A stretch of DNA of 64,000 nt from Anarhynchus alexandrinus. Lineage: Eukaryota; Chordata; Aves; Charadriiformes; Charadriidae. Shown piece after piece: positions 24,735 to 35,300 of this stretch (position 1 is the stretch's first letter; each line of letters starts with the position of its first letter). The translations under genes were made by a program, and so were the position numbers. The DNA lies in assembly GCA_008711295.1 (NCBI GenBank), contig VUYV01000046.1:4587489-4651488 (forward strand), in the 5' to 3' direction. The notes below the pieces were generated by a model, which saw only the letters and a list, made by a program, of their open reading frames with translations, ran no database searches and was not told the DNA's origin.

Positions 24735-25982
24735 CCGCCTGCTCCTGTGCTGCTGCCATCCTCCTCACTTAAACTGTCAAATGTGGCATTCTGCCATCGG
24801 TGCCTGAGGGTCATGTCGAGGGTAGAACCAGGCGAGACTCGCTCGTTTTGAAAAGCATCTCCTTCTTAGTCCCTCACCTCTACAAATGGAACAGTTCTGA
24901 ATTTGTCGAAGCTCTGATACGCTTTTTACTTTTGTATCTAATCAGGTTTCATTTGACAAGTGTAGCTCTTAGAGACGGAAATTCTGTTATTAGGGCACTG
25001 ACACTTTGCTGAATATTAAAAACCCTCTTGCTTTTCTAGCTGTCAGAATCAATCTTTCAGATCTCCTGTTCCAGCTGCCACGCTCTCTTCTGAGCTGATT
25101 GCTGCTCCCGAGCAGGTATGTGGCAGCATCGCTTCGGCTGCCACCAACAATATTGACTTCCAAGGAAATTAAGGTGTTTCCACATCTCGGACCAAGTGCC
25201 GCGTTTTGTTTTTAATCCTCTCTTCCATCAGTTACAAATGCTGCATGATGGTTTCACCTTTCTCCAAGAGAGAATAGGGTCGTGCACAGTAACCTTGAGT
25301 ATAGACTTGTCGTATCTAATGAGCTCATTAGGGCTTGATCTGCTCATTACCTGGAGACTGTTGAAGGCAAGACCAAAATAACTCATGGAGACAGAGTGGG
25401 TAGCATGCTTCCCTCTGAGTCAGCACAGGGATGCTGCTCAGCACGTGTGTTGGAATCGATTGCTGAAGCTGTCATCTGCTTAATGAGACTTACAAAGCTT
25501 GTGAGTTCTCATAATCTTTAAAAACATGGCACTTGTATGAACAGGCTTATTGATAGTGGTTTCCTTACCCAAAGCCAGCAGGACTCTTCAATCTGTGAGG
25601 CGCAGTACTTAGAGCCATCAGTCATCACTGTCCAAGAGTCCACTTGAAGGTAAATAAGGATAAAATTTTCTTTGTTACAAAGTTACCCTCCCTTTCCTAA
25701 AGGAAATTCTTTCATAGGTGTGACAGCCCTTCACAATCCACTTACAGCGTCTATTGAATTTCAACTTCCTGTCCAAAGTTGTTGGGACATGAGATTGTTA
25801 CAAAACTTTTTTGCTTCCTCTAAGGCCACTGGGTAAGGGGTCCTTGTCAAAAGTACATGGTAAAAGATTTCAGACCTGATGAGTGATCTTTGAGGCGTGT
25901 AGAGGGAGCCTGCAGAGTGACTTGGGTGTTGGGAGAGCTAAAATTGTTCTTTTTTTTCAGGAGGTGTGGAACAAAGCAGAAC
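24735..25982. other. Unique DNA, no gene recognised
   Basis: No repeat or gene is recognised. Just before the next CR1 lies a polypyrimidine tract ending in CAG (25944-25960). Confidence 0.55.
25944..25960 (+). other. Candidate 3' splice site upstream of a CR1
   Basis: TTGTTCTTTTTTTTCAG followed by GAG is close to an ideal splice acceptor. Downstream, the frame stays open for about 75 codons into the CR1's own ORF2 frame. No donor or transcript evidence is available. Confidence 0.3.
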
Positions 25983-26383
25983 AACTGAGGGAGCTGGGGT
26001 TGTTTAGCCTGGAGAAGAGGAGGCTGAGGGGAGACCTTATCACTCTCTACAACTACCTGAAAGGAGGTTGTAGAGAGGTGGGGGATGACCTCTTCTCCCT
26101 GGTGACAAGTGATAGGACGAGAGGAAATGGGTTCAAGTTACGTCAGACGAGGTTTAGATTGGATATTAGGAAAATTTTTTTTCACTGAAAAGGTTATTAA
26201 ACATTGGAATAGGCTGCCCAGGGAGGTGGTGGATTCACCATCCCTGGAGGTATTTTAAAAAAGGGTAGATGTGGTACTTGGGGACATGGTTTAGAAGTGG
26301 TTTTGTCAGGGTAGGTTAGTTAATGGTTGGACTTGATGATCTTAAAGGTCCCTTCCAACCTCAGCAATTCTATGATTCTATGA
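25983..26383 (+). mobile_element. CR1 LINE, 5'-truncated, 3' end intact
   Basis: It starts at the '[19 protein letters not shown]' block of ORF2 and ends in ATTCTATG-type units at 26368-26383. The frame 25883-26188 follows ORF2 through [22 protein letters not shown]. An extended T run ('aaaattttttttcac', about 26171-26183) then shifts the frame, and the [10 protein letters not shown] block is out of frame. It is the same subfamily as the copy at 937-1408, with scattered, largely transition differences. A GTTA insertion ('ggttagttaatgg') is private to this copy. Confidence 0.94.
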
Positions 26384-29328
26384 AAGCCACACAGCTAGTA
26401 TCTAGAATTAAAGGTGTCCTTCAGTCTGCTCAATAGGCTATTTTGGGAGACATAAAAGGTGTAAACATCATGGCAGAGAGACTGAACTACTCCACATCAA
26501 ATGAGAATAGTATTTATGGAGACTCGTGCTATCCTTTGCAGCGGGTAACTTCATAGTTCCCCATCACTTGTGAGATTTTTATCTTGATCTAAAGAGGATG
26601 CAGACTTATATCTTAGCCTCTTTCACCAGGATTCTCTAGGTGCACACTCAAACTGGTATGTTACCAGGGATGTACCACAAGCACAATGAACGGCAAAAGC
26701 TGTATCCTTTTGGTATAATTGCACAGTGATGCACAGTTTCATAAAGGTGGTGACTTGGTTTTTGATCTTACCTAAAAATAAGCAAGGCACTCACTGGCAT
26801 GTTTGTCTTTTTATTGCCTGACCCTTCAAAGGAGACGGTGACAGGGGAAGAACACAATGACTTTCAGATGACATTGCATTCCTTTGTAACAGCGCTGGAG
26901 TTCTTGTTGAGATGCTTCTTAAGGATGTTACATGCATCTGGCAAAAGCTCTGCTTATGTTTTCCTTTGATATATACCCAGAACCAGGGACAGATGCTGTA
27001 AATCAAAGTAATTAAATGTGGTGGTTTCTTGTAAAAGATGGTTACTGTAGTTCATTTCATGGTTCAGGGGTCAGGAGGGATCTTTAAACACAACTTTGCT
27101 CTGCCTGTGTAATTTGAAGGGGTTTTTTTTGTTAGGGTTTTTTTTTTTTTGTTTTAGGTTATGGCTTTTTTTTTTTTAATTGCAAAGTTTATTTAATAAC
27201 TTTGTAGGCAAAAGTATTTTGCAATGACAAACATCTGTTGGGTGTTATCAGCAGCACTTCCTTTGCTCCTCAGCTCAGAGTGCTTTAGGCAGAATGGGAG
27301 AGGGACACGCTGAAGGAGAATTGCTTTGTACTTAGCAGAATTAGAATAAGCCCAGCAAGCACATGGTTTGCGCTTAATTCCAAGAGCCTGAATCTGATCT
27401 TGCTCCTACTAATCTCTGAAGGGATTATTCCTGATATACACCGTGCTGAATGAAATCAGAATCTGGCCCTGAAAGCCTGTTTGTACTTCAGACATTGTCT
27501 CAAGGCAGCTGACCTGCAAATATGAAAAAGCAGCTTGGCTTCCAGCAGGTTAATTGTTTAAATTTGTCAAGCTAAGTGGACTATAGCTTGTTTAGCAGGG
27601 TTTATTTTAAACTAAAGACTCTTTATCCAGGAAACTGTATTGCAAAAACTCAGGCTAGAATCCATTTACCTCTATTGGACTAATGAGAGCTGGTAGGTAA
27701 TCAGAGGACCCTCTTTGGTACAACACAGTGCTTTTTATTTGCGTAGTACCTTTCGTCCGAGGATATTAAATAACTACTGCATTGCAATTCTGGAAGCTGT
27801 TCAGCCAGACAAGTCTCTTTAATGACCTGCAGTGACTCGAGTTGCTAGCAGTGAAGTAAAAATAAGCTAGTACACTAGGTCTCTGGTCATGAGTGGCATC
27901 CGTAAGAAAAGGTCTGCAACCTAGAACAGGGTGAAGCTGTTAGCTGAAAATACTGGGGTTTCTGGAATAAAGGCTACGGCTTACCTATCTGCTGTGAAGA
28001 AATTGGATCTTTATTAGCACAAGTTCAGCTAGTGTTCCCTGAGACAGGCGCCAAAGGCAAAAGTACAGTTTTGGGGTGGGAAAGCACAGGTTGCTTTTAG
28101 ATTGTCATGGCCAGCTCCTTTACAGCCTCAAATTGATATATTTTTTGTTTACGTTTTGATTGTCTACATGCTCATTTTTAAGGCTGTGTTTACATCATAC
28201 CTGTCTGTATCCTGGTAAAAGGAAAGTGGAATACACCTTTTCATAGGGCTGCTCTAAAGGAAACTAGTATGTTATTATATATCTGTCTATATTCTCAAAT
28301 GAATAAGTCACGTTTGTCACTGCTGCAAAGCACAATTTTGCTGTAGCAACACACTGGCACTGTGTTTGAACTACCTAAATGCAGATATGTAATGTCAGGG
28401 AGCAAGATGGGTGGCCTCACGCGATGGCTGGCCTTATTCCCTTTGAAATTTTATTCTTGAATTCTGTTCTCAGCTTTGATTTCCCCATAACTGTCTCTTT
28501 GCCATGACTATTTGAGATGTTCCAAGCATTAAACTACAGGAGTGTTATATAGCAATTAGGGTCGTTAATATTTATAAACACTAAAAGCATGGGGGACATG
28601 AGTGACTGAATCAAATGTCTTAATTACTGTCTTTGGGAAGCGATGGGAAATGGCTGTCTCAGCAGAGGAGCAGGGTATATTCGCAAAGGGAAATGATAAG
28701 GGACAGACAAGGTTGTTTAGATGACCGTGGCGGGTCCTGTGTTTATGGACTGTAGGATACCTAAAGCCCATAATTCAGCAGCGTAGTGAAAAAACAGTGA
28801 ATTCTGGGACACTTGTCCAAAAGTCGCAGTGTGGGAAGATTTGACTCACACTGGTTCAGTTATCCCATACAAACATCTGCTCCTGCTGTGGAGCTGAGCC
28901 ACCTTTTCCTGGCTGAAAGCGTGTCTACGACGTTAAATATATTGAACCAAATTTGACATCCACAGCCGTTTGACTGGATAATACCCCTCATTTTCTTTAC
29001 AATGAGTAAGGAAGTCTGCTACTTCATCAAAGGTGTAATTTAGCTTCATTGCTAGTTGCTCCAAGTTGTTAGCCATGACTAATGTAAGCCCTGCCTGTCT
29101 ATCAGCAGAGACTGGAGGAGCTAACGACTGTGTTCCTGGAGAAGAGACTTCATTGATTCAAACTGAAATAGCTAGTGAGCGATGGTCTGAGGAGTTTGAA
29201 TTAAGAATAAAAATCTGGTTGGCTTCATAGAAGGAACCCAGAAAACTATGCAGTAAACTCTCAGTATTTTTCTGTTTTCCACAAAAAAGCCATCATCATC
29301 ATAATCTCTGCAGGTCTATGCCTCTCTA
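26384..29328. other. Unique DNA, no gene recognised
   Basis: It contains T-rich runs at 27121-27180. Frames are short (71 codons or fewer). The sequence around 27.4-28.6 kb is non-repetitive and AT-rich with no coding signal. Confidence 0.6.
27121..27180. repeat. T-rich low-complexity tract
   Basis: Three T runs of 8 to 14 bases in 60 bases, separated by GTTAGGG and GTTTTAGG-like spacers. Confidence 0.85.
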
Positions 29329-30250
29329 CTTTTATATATTTGTTATCAATGATTTGGATGAGGGAATCGAGTGCACCCTCAGTAAGTTTGCAGATGACAC
29401 CAAGTTAGGCGGTAGCACTGATCTTCGTGAGGGTAGGATGGCTCTACAGAGGAATCTGGACAGACTGGATCGGTGGGCCGAGGCCAATGGTATGAGGTTC
29501 AACAAGGCCAAGTGCCAGGTCCTGCACTTGGGTCACAACAACCCCATGCAGCGCTACGGGCTTGGGGAAGAGTGGCTGGGAAGCTGCCTGGTGAAAAAGG
29601 ACCTGGGGGTGTTGGACAGCCAGCTGAGTATGAGCCAGCAGTGTGACCAGGTGGCCAAGAAGGCCAAGAGCAACAAAGCTAGTGAGGGGTCTGGAGATCA
29701 AATCTTAGGAGGAGCTCCTGAGGGAACCGGGGTTGTTTTGTCTGGGGAAAAGGAGGCTGAGGGGAGACCTTATTGCTCTCTACAACTACCTGAAAGGAGG
29801 TTGTATCGAGGTGGGGGTCGGTCTCTTTTCTCCCTAGTAAGAAGTGATTGGACAAGAGCAAACAGCCTCAAGTTGCACCAGGGGAGGTTTAGATTAGAAA
29901 TGAGGAAAAATTTCTTCACTGAAAGGGTTGCCAAGCATTGGAACAGGCTGTCCAGGGAAGTGGTTGAGTCACCATCCCTGGAGGTATTTAAAAGAGGTGT
30001 AGACATGGTGCTTAGGGACATGGTTCATGGTGGTTTTGGCAGTCTTAGGTTAATGGTTGGACTCAATTCTAAGGGTCTTTTCCAACCTAAACGATTCTAT
30101 GATTCACCTGATATAAACCAGAATAAGTGGCACAGCCATGTAAGCACATGTACGATTCAGCGGGGGAATGAAACCTCCTGGTTAACTCCGCACTCCCTGG
30201 CAAAGTTCTCCCCTCCTGCGTCCTCTTGTCTGCGGCAAGATGTGCATTAA
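29318..30250 (+). pseudogene. CR1 ORF2 remnant, 310 codons, RT catalytic box present, natural stop lost
   Basis: The longest gap-free open frame in the window, made of debris. Residues 5-118 follow CR1 ORF2 and include the F-A-D-D catalytic box of reverse transcriptase (residues 24-27, bases 29387-29398). Residues about 119-168 are out of the native frame after the internal deletion: the native 'LRELGLF' and '[10 protein letters not shown]' words are visible only in another frame. From about residue 169 the native frame returns ([14 protein letters not shown], then [20 protein letters not shown]), so a second indel compensates the first. Sister copies stop at 'DMV' then TAG. Here that position (about 30021-30030) has changed and the frame runs through the 3' UTR and about 48 codons of flanking unique DNA. 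The first Met is also flank. With no endonuclease and most of the RT missing, it cannot act. Confidence 0.85.
29329..30104 (+). mobile_element. CR1 LINE, longest copy, keeps part of the reverse transcriptase
   Basis: The longest CR1 in the window. It starts at the 'IFINDLDEGIECTLSKFADDTKLGG' region of the RT, just upstream of the catalytic box, and ends at one ATTCTATG unit (30093-30104). About 29670-29676 it jumps from the 'VAKKA' region to the 'KLVRGLE' region. In related copies these are separated by the '[23 protein letters not shown]' block, so an internal deletion of very roughly 180 bases is inferred. A short repeat at the junction ('aacaaagc') suggests microhomology. The downstream blocks and the 3' UTR ('gttaatggttggactc', 'aaggtcttttccaacc') match the copy at 54569-54958. 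Confidence 0.95.
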
Positions 30251-31110
30251 CTTGGGTTTGCTTCATAGAAAAGGAGCGATGCTGGAGCTTCCTTTGGAGG
30301 TTTTACCATTTGATTGAATCAAATTGCTCTAAAAATTCTCTCCATCTGTATCCCCACTGTAGGGTAAGAGACATTTTTTCCCTGTTTGTCTCTGCTCTCA
30401 GCTGGTCTTACTGAGGCTGTTTCCACAGCAGATGTAGAGGTGGAGAAAATTCCAAATACACCATGTGCCAGATATAAACTATATTGCCTTACCAAACTGG
30501 TTAATGTTGTTTAGCTGACAATTCGGTAATGTAGGAAAAGCTGCATATTATTGGCCAAGCACTTCATAATTTTCTGGTATTTCTAAAATGGATGCCAGCA
30601 CTTGGAAATATTGAGTAATTTTTAATTGAAGGGATACGATCAGTAGGTGATTAGTTTGTGAAGTGCCTTGGATATATGCTGTGTTGTAGAGACAAGCCAT
30701 CTGGAGCGAGCCTGCGGTTTAGCTTCTGTAATGAGTACCCACAGGCTGCGATGCCAAAATGACCAGCTTTATTACGTAGATGAAGATCTTGAGTAATTCA
30801 ATTCATTTTCACAGATCTAAATGAACTAAAATGGGAACATAATTTGGGCCAAAGTTTTAGTTTCATGCTCTTGAGTATTAAGCCAGGATTATCAATGCGT
30901 CTTCCAGTATCCTTAATATAACCAGCTACCGTAAATCGGACTATTGAGTTCCTTCCTCTGCCTGCAGCATTTACCAAATTCACTGTGGCCAGGATTTCAC
31001 CCTGTTTTGCCTGGATGAGCAGTGAGGGTCCCTCAGGTGCTTCTTGTAGTTGCTGCTCCTGTAACGTGCAAGCGTAGTCCCCTGCCTCTGATCTTGGGGG
31101 CAGGCTGGCA
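30105..31110. other. Unique DNA, no gene recognised
   Basis: Frames are 62 codons or fewer. No repeat was recognised. Confidence 0.6.
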
Positions 31111-31123
31111 GGGTAGAAGAGTC
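31111..31123. repeat. 13-bp direct repeat, left copy (probable target-site duplication)
   Basis: GGGTAGAAGAGTC abuts the 3'-tail side of the antisense CR1 and is repeated exactly at 31327-31339. Confidence 0.75.
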
Positions 31124-31326
31124 ATAAAATCATAGAATACTTTGGGTTGGAAGGGACCTTTAAAGGTCATCTAGTCCAACCCCCCTGCAATGAGCAGGGA
31201 CATCTTCAACTAGATCAGGTTGCTCAGAGCCCCGTCCAACCCAGCCTTGAATGTTTCCAGGGATGGGGCATCTACCACTCTCTGGGCAACCTGTTGCAGT
31301 AATACTGTCTCACTGTTGAGGTCACT
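31124..31326 (-). mobile_element. CR1 LINE 3' fragment (antisense), flanked by a 13-bp direct repeat
   Basis: The plus strand shows the reversed tail ('ataaaatcatagaat'), the reversed 3' UTR ('ttggaagggacctttaaaggtcatctagtccaac' region, 31151-31184) and the reversed end of ORF2 up to 'gggcaacctgttgcag' (31300). The last 26 bases are only weakly CR1-like but lie inside the direct repeats, so they belong to the insert. Perfect 13-bp repeats on both sides mark the exact ends. Confidence 0.9.
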
Positions 31327-31339
31327 GGGTAGAAGAGTC
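31327..31339. repeat. 13-bp direct repeat, right copy
   Basis: GGGTAGAAGAGTC, identical to 31111-31123, on the 5'-truncated side of the CR1. Confidence 0.75.
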
Positions 31340-34141
31340 CCATCATAAATCTGTCTCAGTTGTACAGCCCGCAGCTTGCACTGCTACAGGGTACCTGGGC
31401 GGTACTGTTACTGGGTACCTGCAGCAGTGGTGTCTGTGTTGTTAGTCTTGCAGCTGCTGGAATTAATTACTCTACAATGAAGATTGATTTGCAGTATCAC
31501 ACCAAAATTAATCCCCCCTCTTTCTGAAATTATCATTACACAGTCTTTTTGCTGAAGTCCCATCAATCACGGTGATCTACAGTATTAAAACTCGAATCCG
31601 AAGTGCCGCCCTGTATCTGCTGTGTCAAGGGGTGTAGGAAGGAGCGAGGGTGTCTGGAGGGAGTGACTGGAAGTAGCTTAAAGAAAAAAAAAAATATCCT
31701 TGAGAAGGCTTTGATCTGAAGTTGGATATCTGTGCACCGAGGAGGGAGTGTAGTTTGAGGAGAAGGGCACAGTCTGTCTGTACGTAGATGTATTCTATTT
31801 GATGTGCCGAGATCAAGGTGTCGGAGCCTTTAACTGCTCATCTGGCCGTCTTATCTTGCGTTTTCTCTCTTAATTTTTCCCTTGTGCTTAAGAGTCGTTT
31901 TTCCCTCTTGTTCTGTGAAGCATTCTTATGCAAAGCCAAATCTCCTGCAACTCCAGCAAGCTGTTTGTAGCCCAACAAGAGCAAAGAGGTGGGGGAGTTT
32001 TGGCTTTGCATAAAAAATGCATCAATTATTTTTCTTTTTTTTTTTTTTTTCCTCCCCAAACTTGTTATTAAGTGAGCAGTACTTTAATGAAGCATTTCAC
32101 AGAGGGAAAAAAAAATGAAACTGCTATGTCCTGTAGATTGTTCCCAGATCCCTGAAGGACAGATTATTTACAGATTAAAAACCTTAGTGTTTCCTGTGTC
32201 ATTGCAAAGCAAATAATGAGCAGAACTTGAAAAGCTCTGGTATCTCCTGGTTTGGAGTACCAGCCCCTCTCAGAACATCAAACAACCAAGCCAGCACTTT
32301 TTCATGGTACCATCTATGACTAAATTTCACAGCAGATTCTCCCCCAATTTAATGCTGCTAATGATTGCGTGAACAAGACTTTAAATGTAAGCACAAGTTT
32401 AAAATCTCAGCTTCAGCATTTGAACTTGAACAAGTCCGTACAGGAAGGGTCTGGTGGGAAAGGAAGCGTCGGTTTAAAATTGACAAGTTTTCCAGTTTTT
32501 GTTGCGATTTCCCCAAAGCCATGCAATCCGCCGCAGACCCAAGAATAAATTGCAGGAATCAGGTTCTTGCTGTGAGCACGGAGAAGTGGTGTGCTCTGAA
32601 CGCTGGCACGTGATGAACAAGCCAGCGGTTTCTCTCTCAGCAAGGGGTGAGTCACTTGGGTAATTCCTTTTTTAAACAGCAGAACTGGATTCATGCTTCA
32701 AGCAGCCTCAGCTAGCCAAAGAGGAATAAACTTCAGGTTGAAACCTTGTGTTTCATGTCATTGCCACCTTCTCCTTCCTTTTTCCCCTGCAGTGACAATG
32801 TGTCAGTGGATAACAATGGGAAGGGGAACTATGCCACGTGTGGGAATAATAAAAACTAGCAAGGTCTACGTTGTGAGGTCCCAAACTACATCAAGAAAAA
32901 TGGGAGCACCTCTCTTGCCTTCTAACGTACGGGAAACAAAAATAGAGGCAGGTTTAAGTGGAGCATTTGGGCAAACTGAGCACAGATTTCCCCTGTGCAA
33001 GGTACTGCTTGGAGCAGGTGAGGAGAGATATATATATATATAGAGAGAGAGATACACAACTACCCATCTTTGATCAAGGGAAACCACTTCTGGCTGACTG
33101 AAGTCTGTTATTTATGAAATATTCAGACTCTGTCTGTAACACATTCTGCTGATAAAAGCCTGAATCACTGGCCTCCCAACTGCACTTCCCACCAACATCT
33201 GGTAACACTTGGCCCCTTTACCTGCAGTGCTGCTGTAGCCACTGCTTTGAAAACATGGGTTTCAGTGACAATATTGATCTGAGCTTATTCTTAACTACTG
33301 TATAATCATAGGCTGAGCACTGGTGACCTGCAATTTCAGGGAAACAAGATAACATTTACTTTATCTTTGTTCCAACAAAAGGCTGTGATACGATCTCTGA
33401 TTCCATCCTTTGAAGGGGTCCTGTTCGTAGAGATTAGGTAAATAGAGACTGCTCATTTTTAAAGTGAGCGAAAGGGGATAGACTTTGGATAGGACACTGG
33501 GTTGAAGACAGGGTTTCATTTCTATCTCTGCTGTAGAAGAGCTGGGAACTCCACTTTGGTGTGGTTTTGCCAGCTATGGACTATAACTGCTGCTTTGCAA
33601 CTCTTTCAGAGCTTGTCTGGTTTTAATTAATTTTTCATTTCTAACCCTTCTTTAAATGTGCTATCACACTACAAATTTTGGAACTGAGCTGGATGGGTCT
33701 GCACAGTATACTGAAGTATTAACAATCCTTAGGCATCTACCGTTGAAGAGTTGAAATGCAGATGGCTTATTCTGTGGGGTAGTCACAGATGCCAAAAGTT
33801 TGAAGTAACAAAGACATATGGGGAACTTTTGAATTTGTAGTATAAGGAGCCTCCAGTAGCATAAATAACTCTGTGGGCTCTTTTTTGCACTCTTTAAGGG
33901 TTCTTCATATCCCATGTTGTGCCAACATGACTGATGAGATGTTAAAATATGCCAGAGTAATATTTCTAGAGACTCCACTGTTGTGGATGGGGAAAGGAGA
34001 ATTTAATGCTTACTTGATCCTAAATACACCTATTTGTAAAATAAAACTGTGCTTCCTTTTGCTGGACAGGTAGTTTATGATACCTGAGCTCTCAATATAT
34101 GAGAGTCTTAACTAAATGGTTTTGGTTTTGTAAGCTACAAT
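31340..34141. other. Unique DNA, no gene recognised
   Basis: It contains a T run at about 32036-32051 and a GA/TA microsatellite at 33022-33053. Frames reach 116 codons on both strands without a domain. Confidence 0.55.
33022..33053. repeat. Compound (GA)n(TA)n(GA)n microsatellite
   Basis: A GA start, then about seven TA units, then four to five GA units. Confidence 0.9.
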
Positions 34142-34168
34142 CTTAATACCCTTAATACCCTTAATACA
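34142..34168. repeat. 9-bp tandem repeat, three units
   Basis: CTTAATACC occurs three times in a row, the last unit with one change at its end. It lies about 30 bases before a CR1 fragment. Confidence 0.9.
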
Positions 34169-34197
34169 CTAGATGAGAAGAATGGATGTGGCTTATT

Positions 34198-34377
34198 TAC
34201 TGTGCGTGTGGTGAGGCACTGGAACAGGCTGTGCAGAGAAGTAGTAGATGTCCCTGCCCTGGAAGTGTTCAAGGCCAGGCTGGATGGGGCTTTGAGCAAC
34301 CTGGTCTAGTGGGAGGTGTCCGTGCCCATGGCAGGGGGGTTGGAACTCGATGGTCTTCAAGGTCCCTTCCAACCCAA
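34198..34377 (+). mobile_element. CR1 LINE 3' fragment without the usual tail
   Basis: It begins with ORF2 codons equivalent to '[33 protein letters not shown]' (about 34207-34310), continues through the 'gtgggaggtgtcc' and 'catggcaggggggttggaactcgatgg' 3' UTR, and stops after 'cttccaaccca'. The ATTCTATG tail is missing. In its place are two copies of ATAGGTAGTA (34378-34387 and 34391-34400). Confidence 0.92.
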
Positions 34378-34400
34378 ATAGGTAGTATTGATAGGTAGTA
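34378..34400. repeat. Two ATAGGTAGTA repeats at the CR1 3' junction
   Basis: ATAGGTAGTA at 34378-34387 and 34391-34400, spaced by TTG, directly where the CR1 tail should be. Confidence 0.85.
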
Positions 34401-34814
34401 GACATGGTTGCAAATAATAGCACGTGGTTGGCAGTGTGTTGAGAGTAGGTGTCCTTCAGCAGGATTTGGTGGCCCTGCTTGGCAAAGAGGTAGAACATCC
34501 ATGGAGAGCGTATCAAAGTGGGATGCTGCTGCCTGCCTGCCCATGAATGCAGAGGTGAAATTCAGCCACGATACCCTTGAGCAGCGAAGGGCGCAAGGGT
34601 ACAGGAATGAATCAGTCCAGGTGCACAGTAGTGCCTCATGGGATTGTAGTTTGGAGGGCTGCCAGGCCCAAAGCAGCTGCAAAGGTGTCAACCTTTCAAG
34701 CAGAAAATCTTGGTGGGCAGAGGAATTACTGCTACCCAGGCAACTCTGTAATCTGAGGTTCTGTATGGACTGCAATTACTCTGGTAATTGCGTAACAACA
34801 ATAGACATAACATA
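34401..34814. other. Unique spacer between two CR1 copies
   Basis: Frames of 107 to 168 codons cross this stretch on both strands, but the longest (minus strand 34269-34775) runs antisense into the CR1. No domain is seen. Confidence 0.55.
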
Positions 34815-35300
34815 AGAAGGACATGGACCTGTTGGAGCAGGGCTGGAGGAGGGCCATGAGGACAATCCAAGTGCTGGAGCACCTCTCCTATGAGGACAGG
34901 CTGAGAGAGTCGGGGCTGTTCAGCCTGGAGAAGAGAAGGCTCCGGGGAGATCTTATTGCGGCCTTCCAGTACCTAAAGGGGGCCTATAGGAGAGCTGGGG
35001 AAGGACTTTTTACAAAGGCATGTAGTGATAGGACGAGGGGCAATGGCTTTAAACTGGAAGAGGGCAGGTTTAGATTGAACATTAGGAAAAAAATTTTCAC
35101 TTTGAGGGTGGTAAGGCACTGGAACAGGTTGCCCAGAGAAGTTGTTGAGGCCCCATCCCTGGAGGTGTTCAAGGCCAGGCTGGATGTGGTCTTGGGCAAC
35201 CTGGTCTAGTGGGAGGTGTCCCTGTCTATGGCAGGGGGGGTTGGAACTCGATGATCTTCAAGGTCCCTTCCAACCTAAACCATTCTATGATTCTATGATA
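34815..35300 (+). mobile_element. CR1 LINE, 5'-truncated, intact ORF2 C-terminus and tail
   Basis: It starts at the '[27 protein letters not shown]' region of ORF2. The frame 34823-35209 (128 codons) then follows ORF2 without interruption to its natural stop after [37 protein letters not shown], and [19 protein letters not shown]. The 3' UTR ('gtgggaggtgtccctg', 'gttggaactcgatgatc') and two ATTCTATG units (35281-35300) follow. It is the best preserved C-terminal reading frame in the window, with no catalytic residues. Same subfamily as the copies at 34198, 37478 and 24462. Confidence 0.95.
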
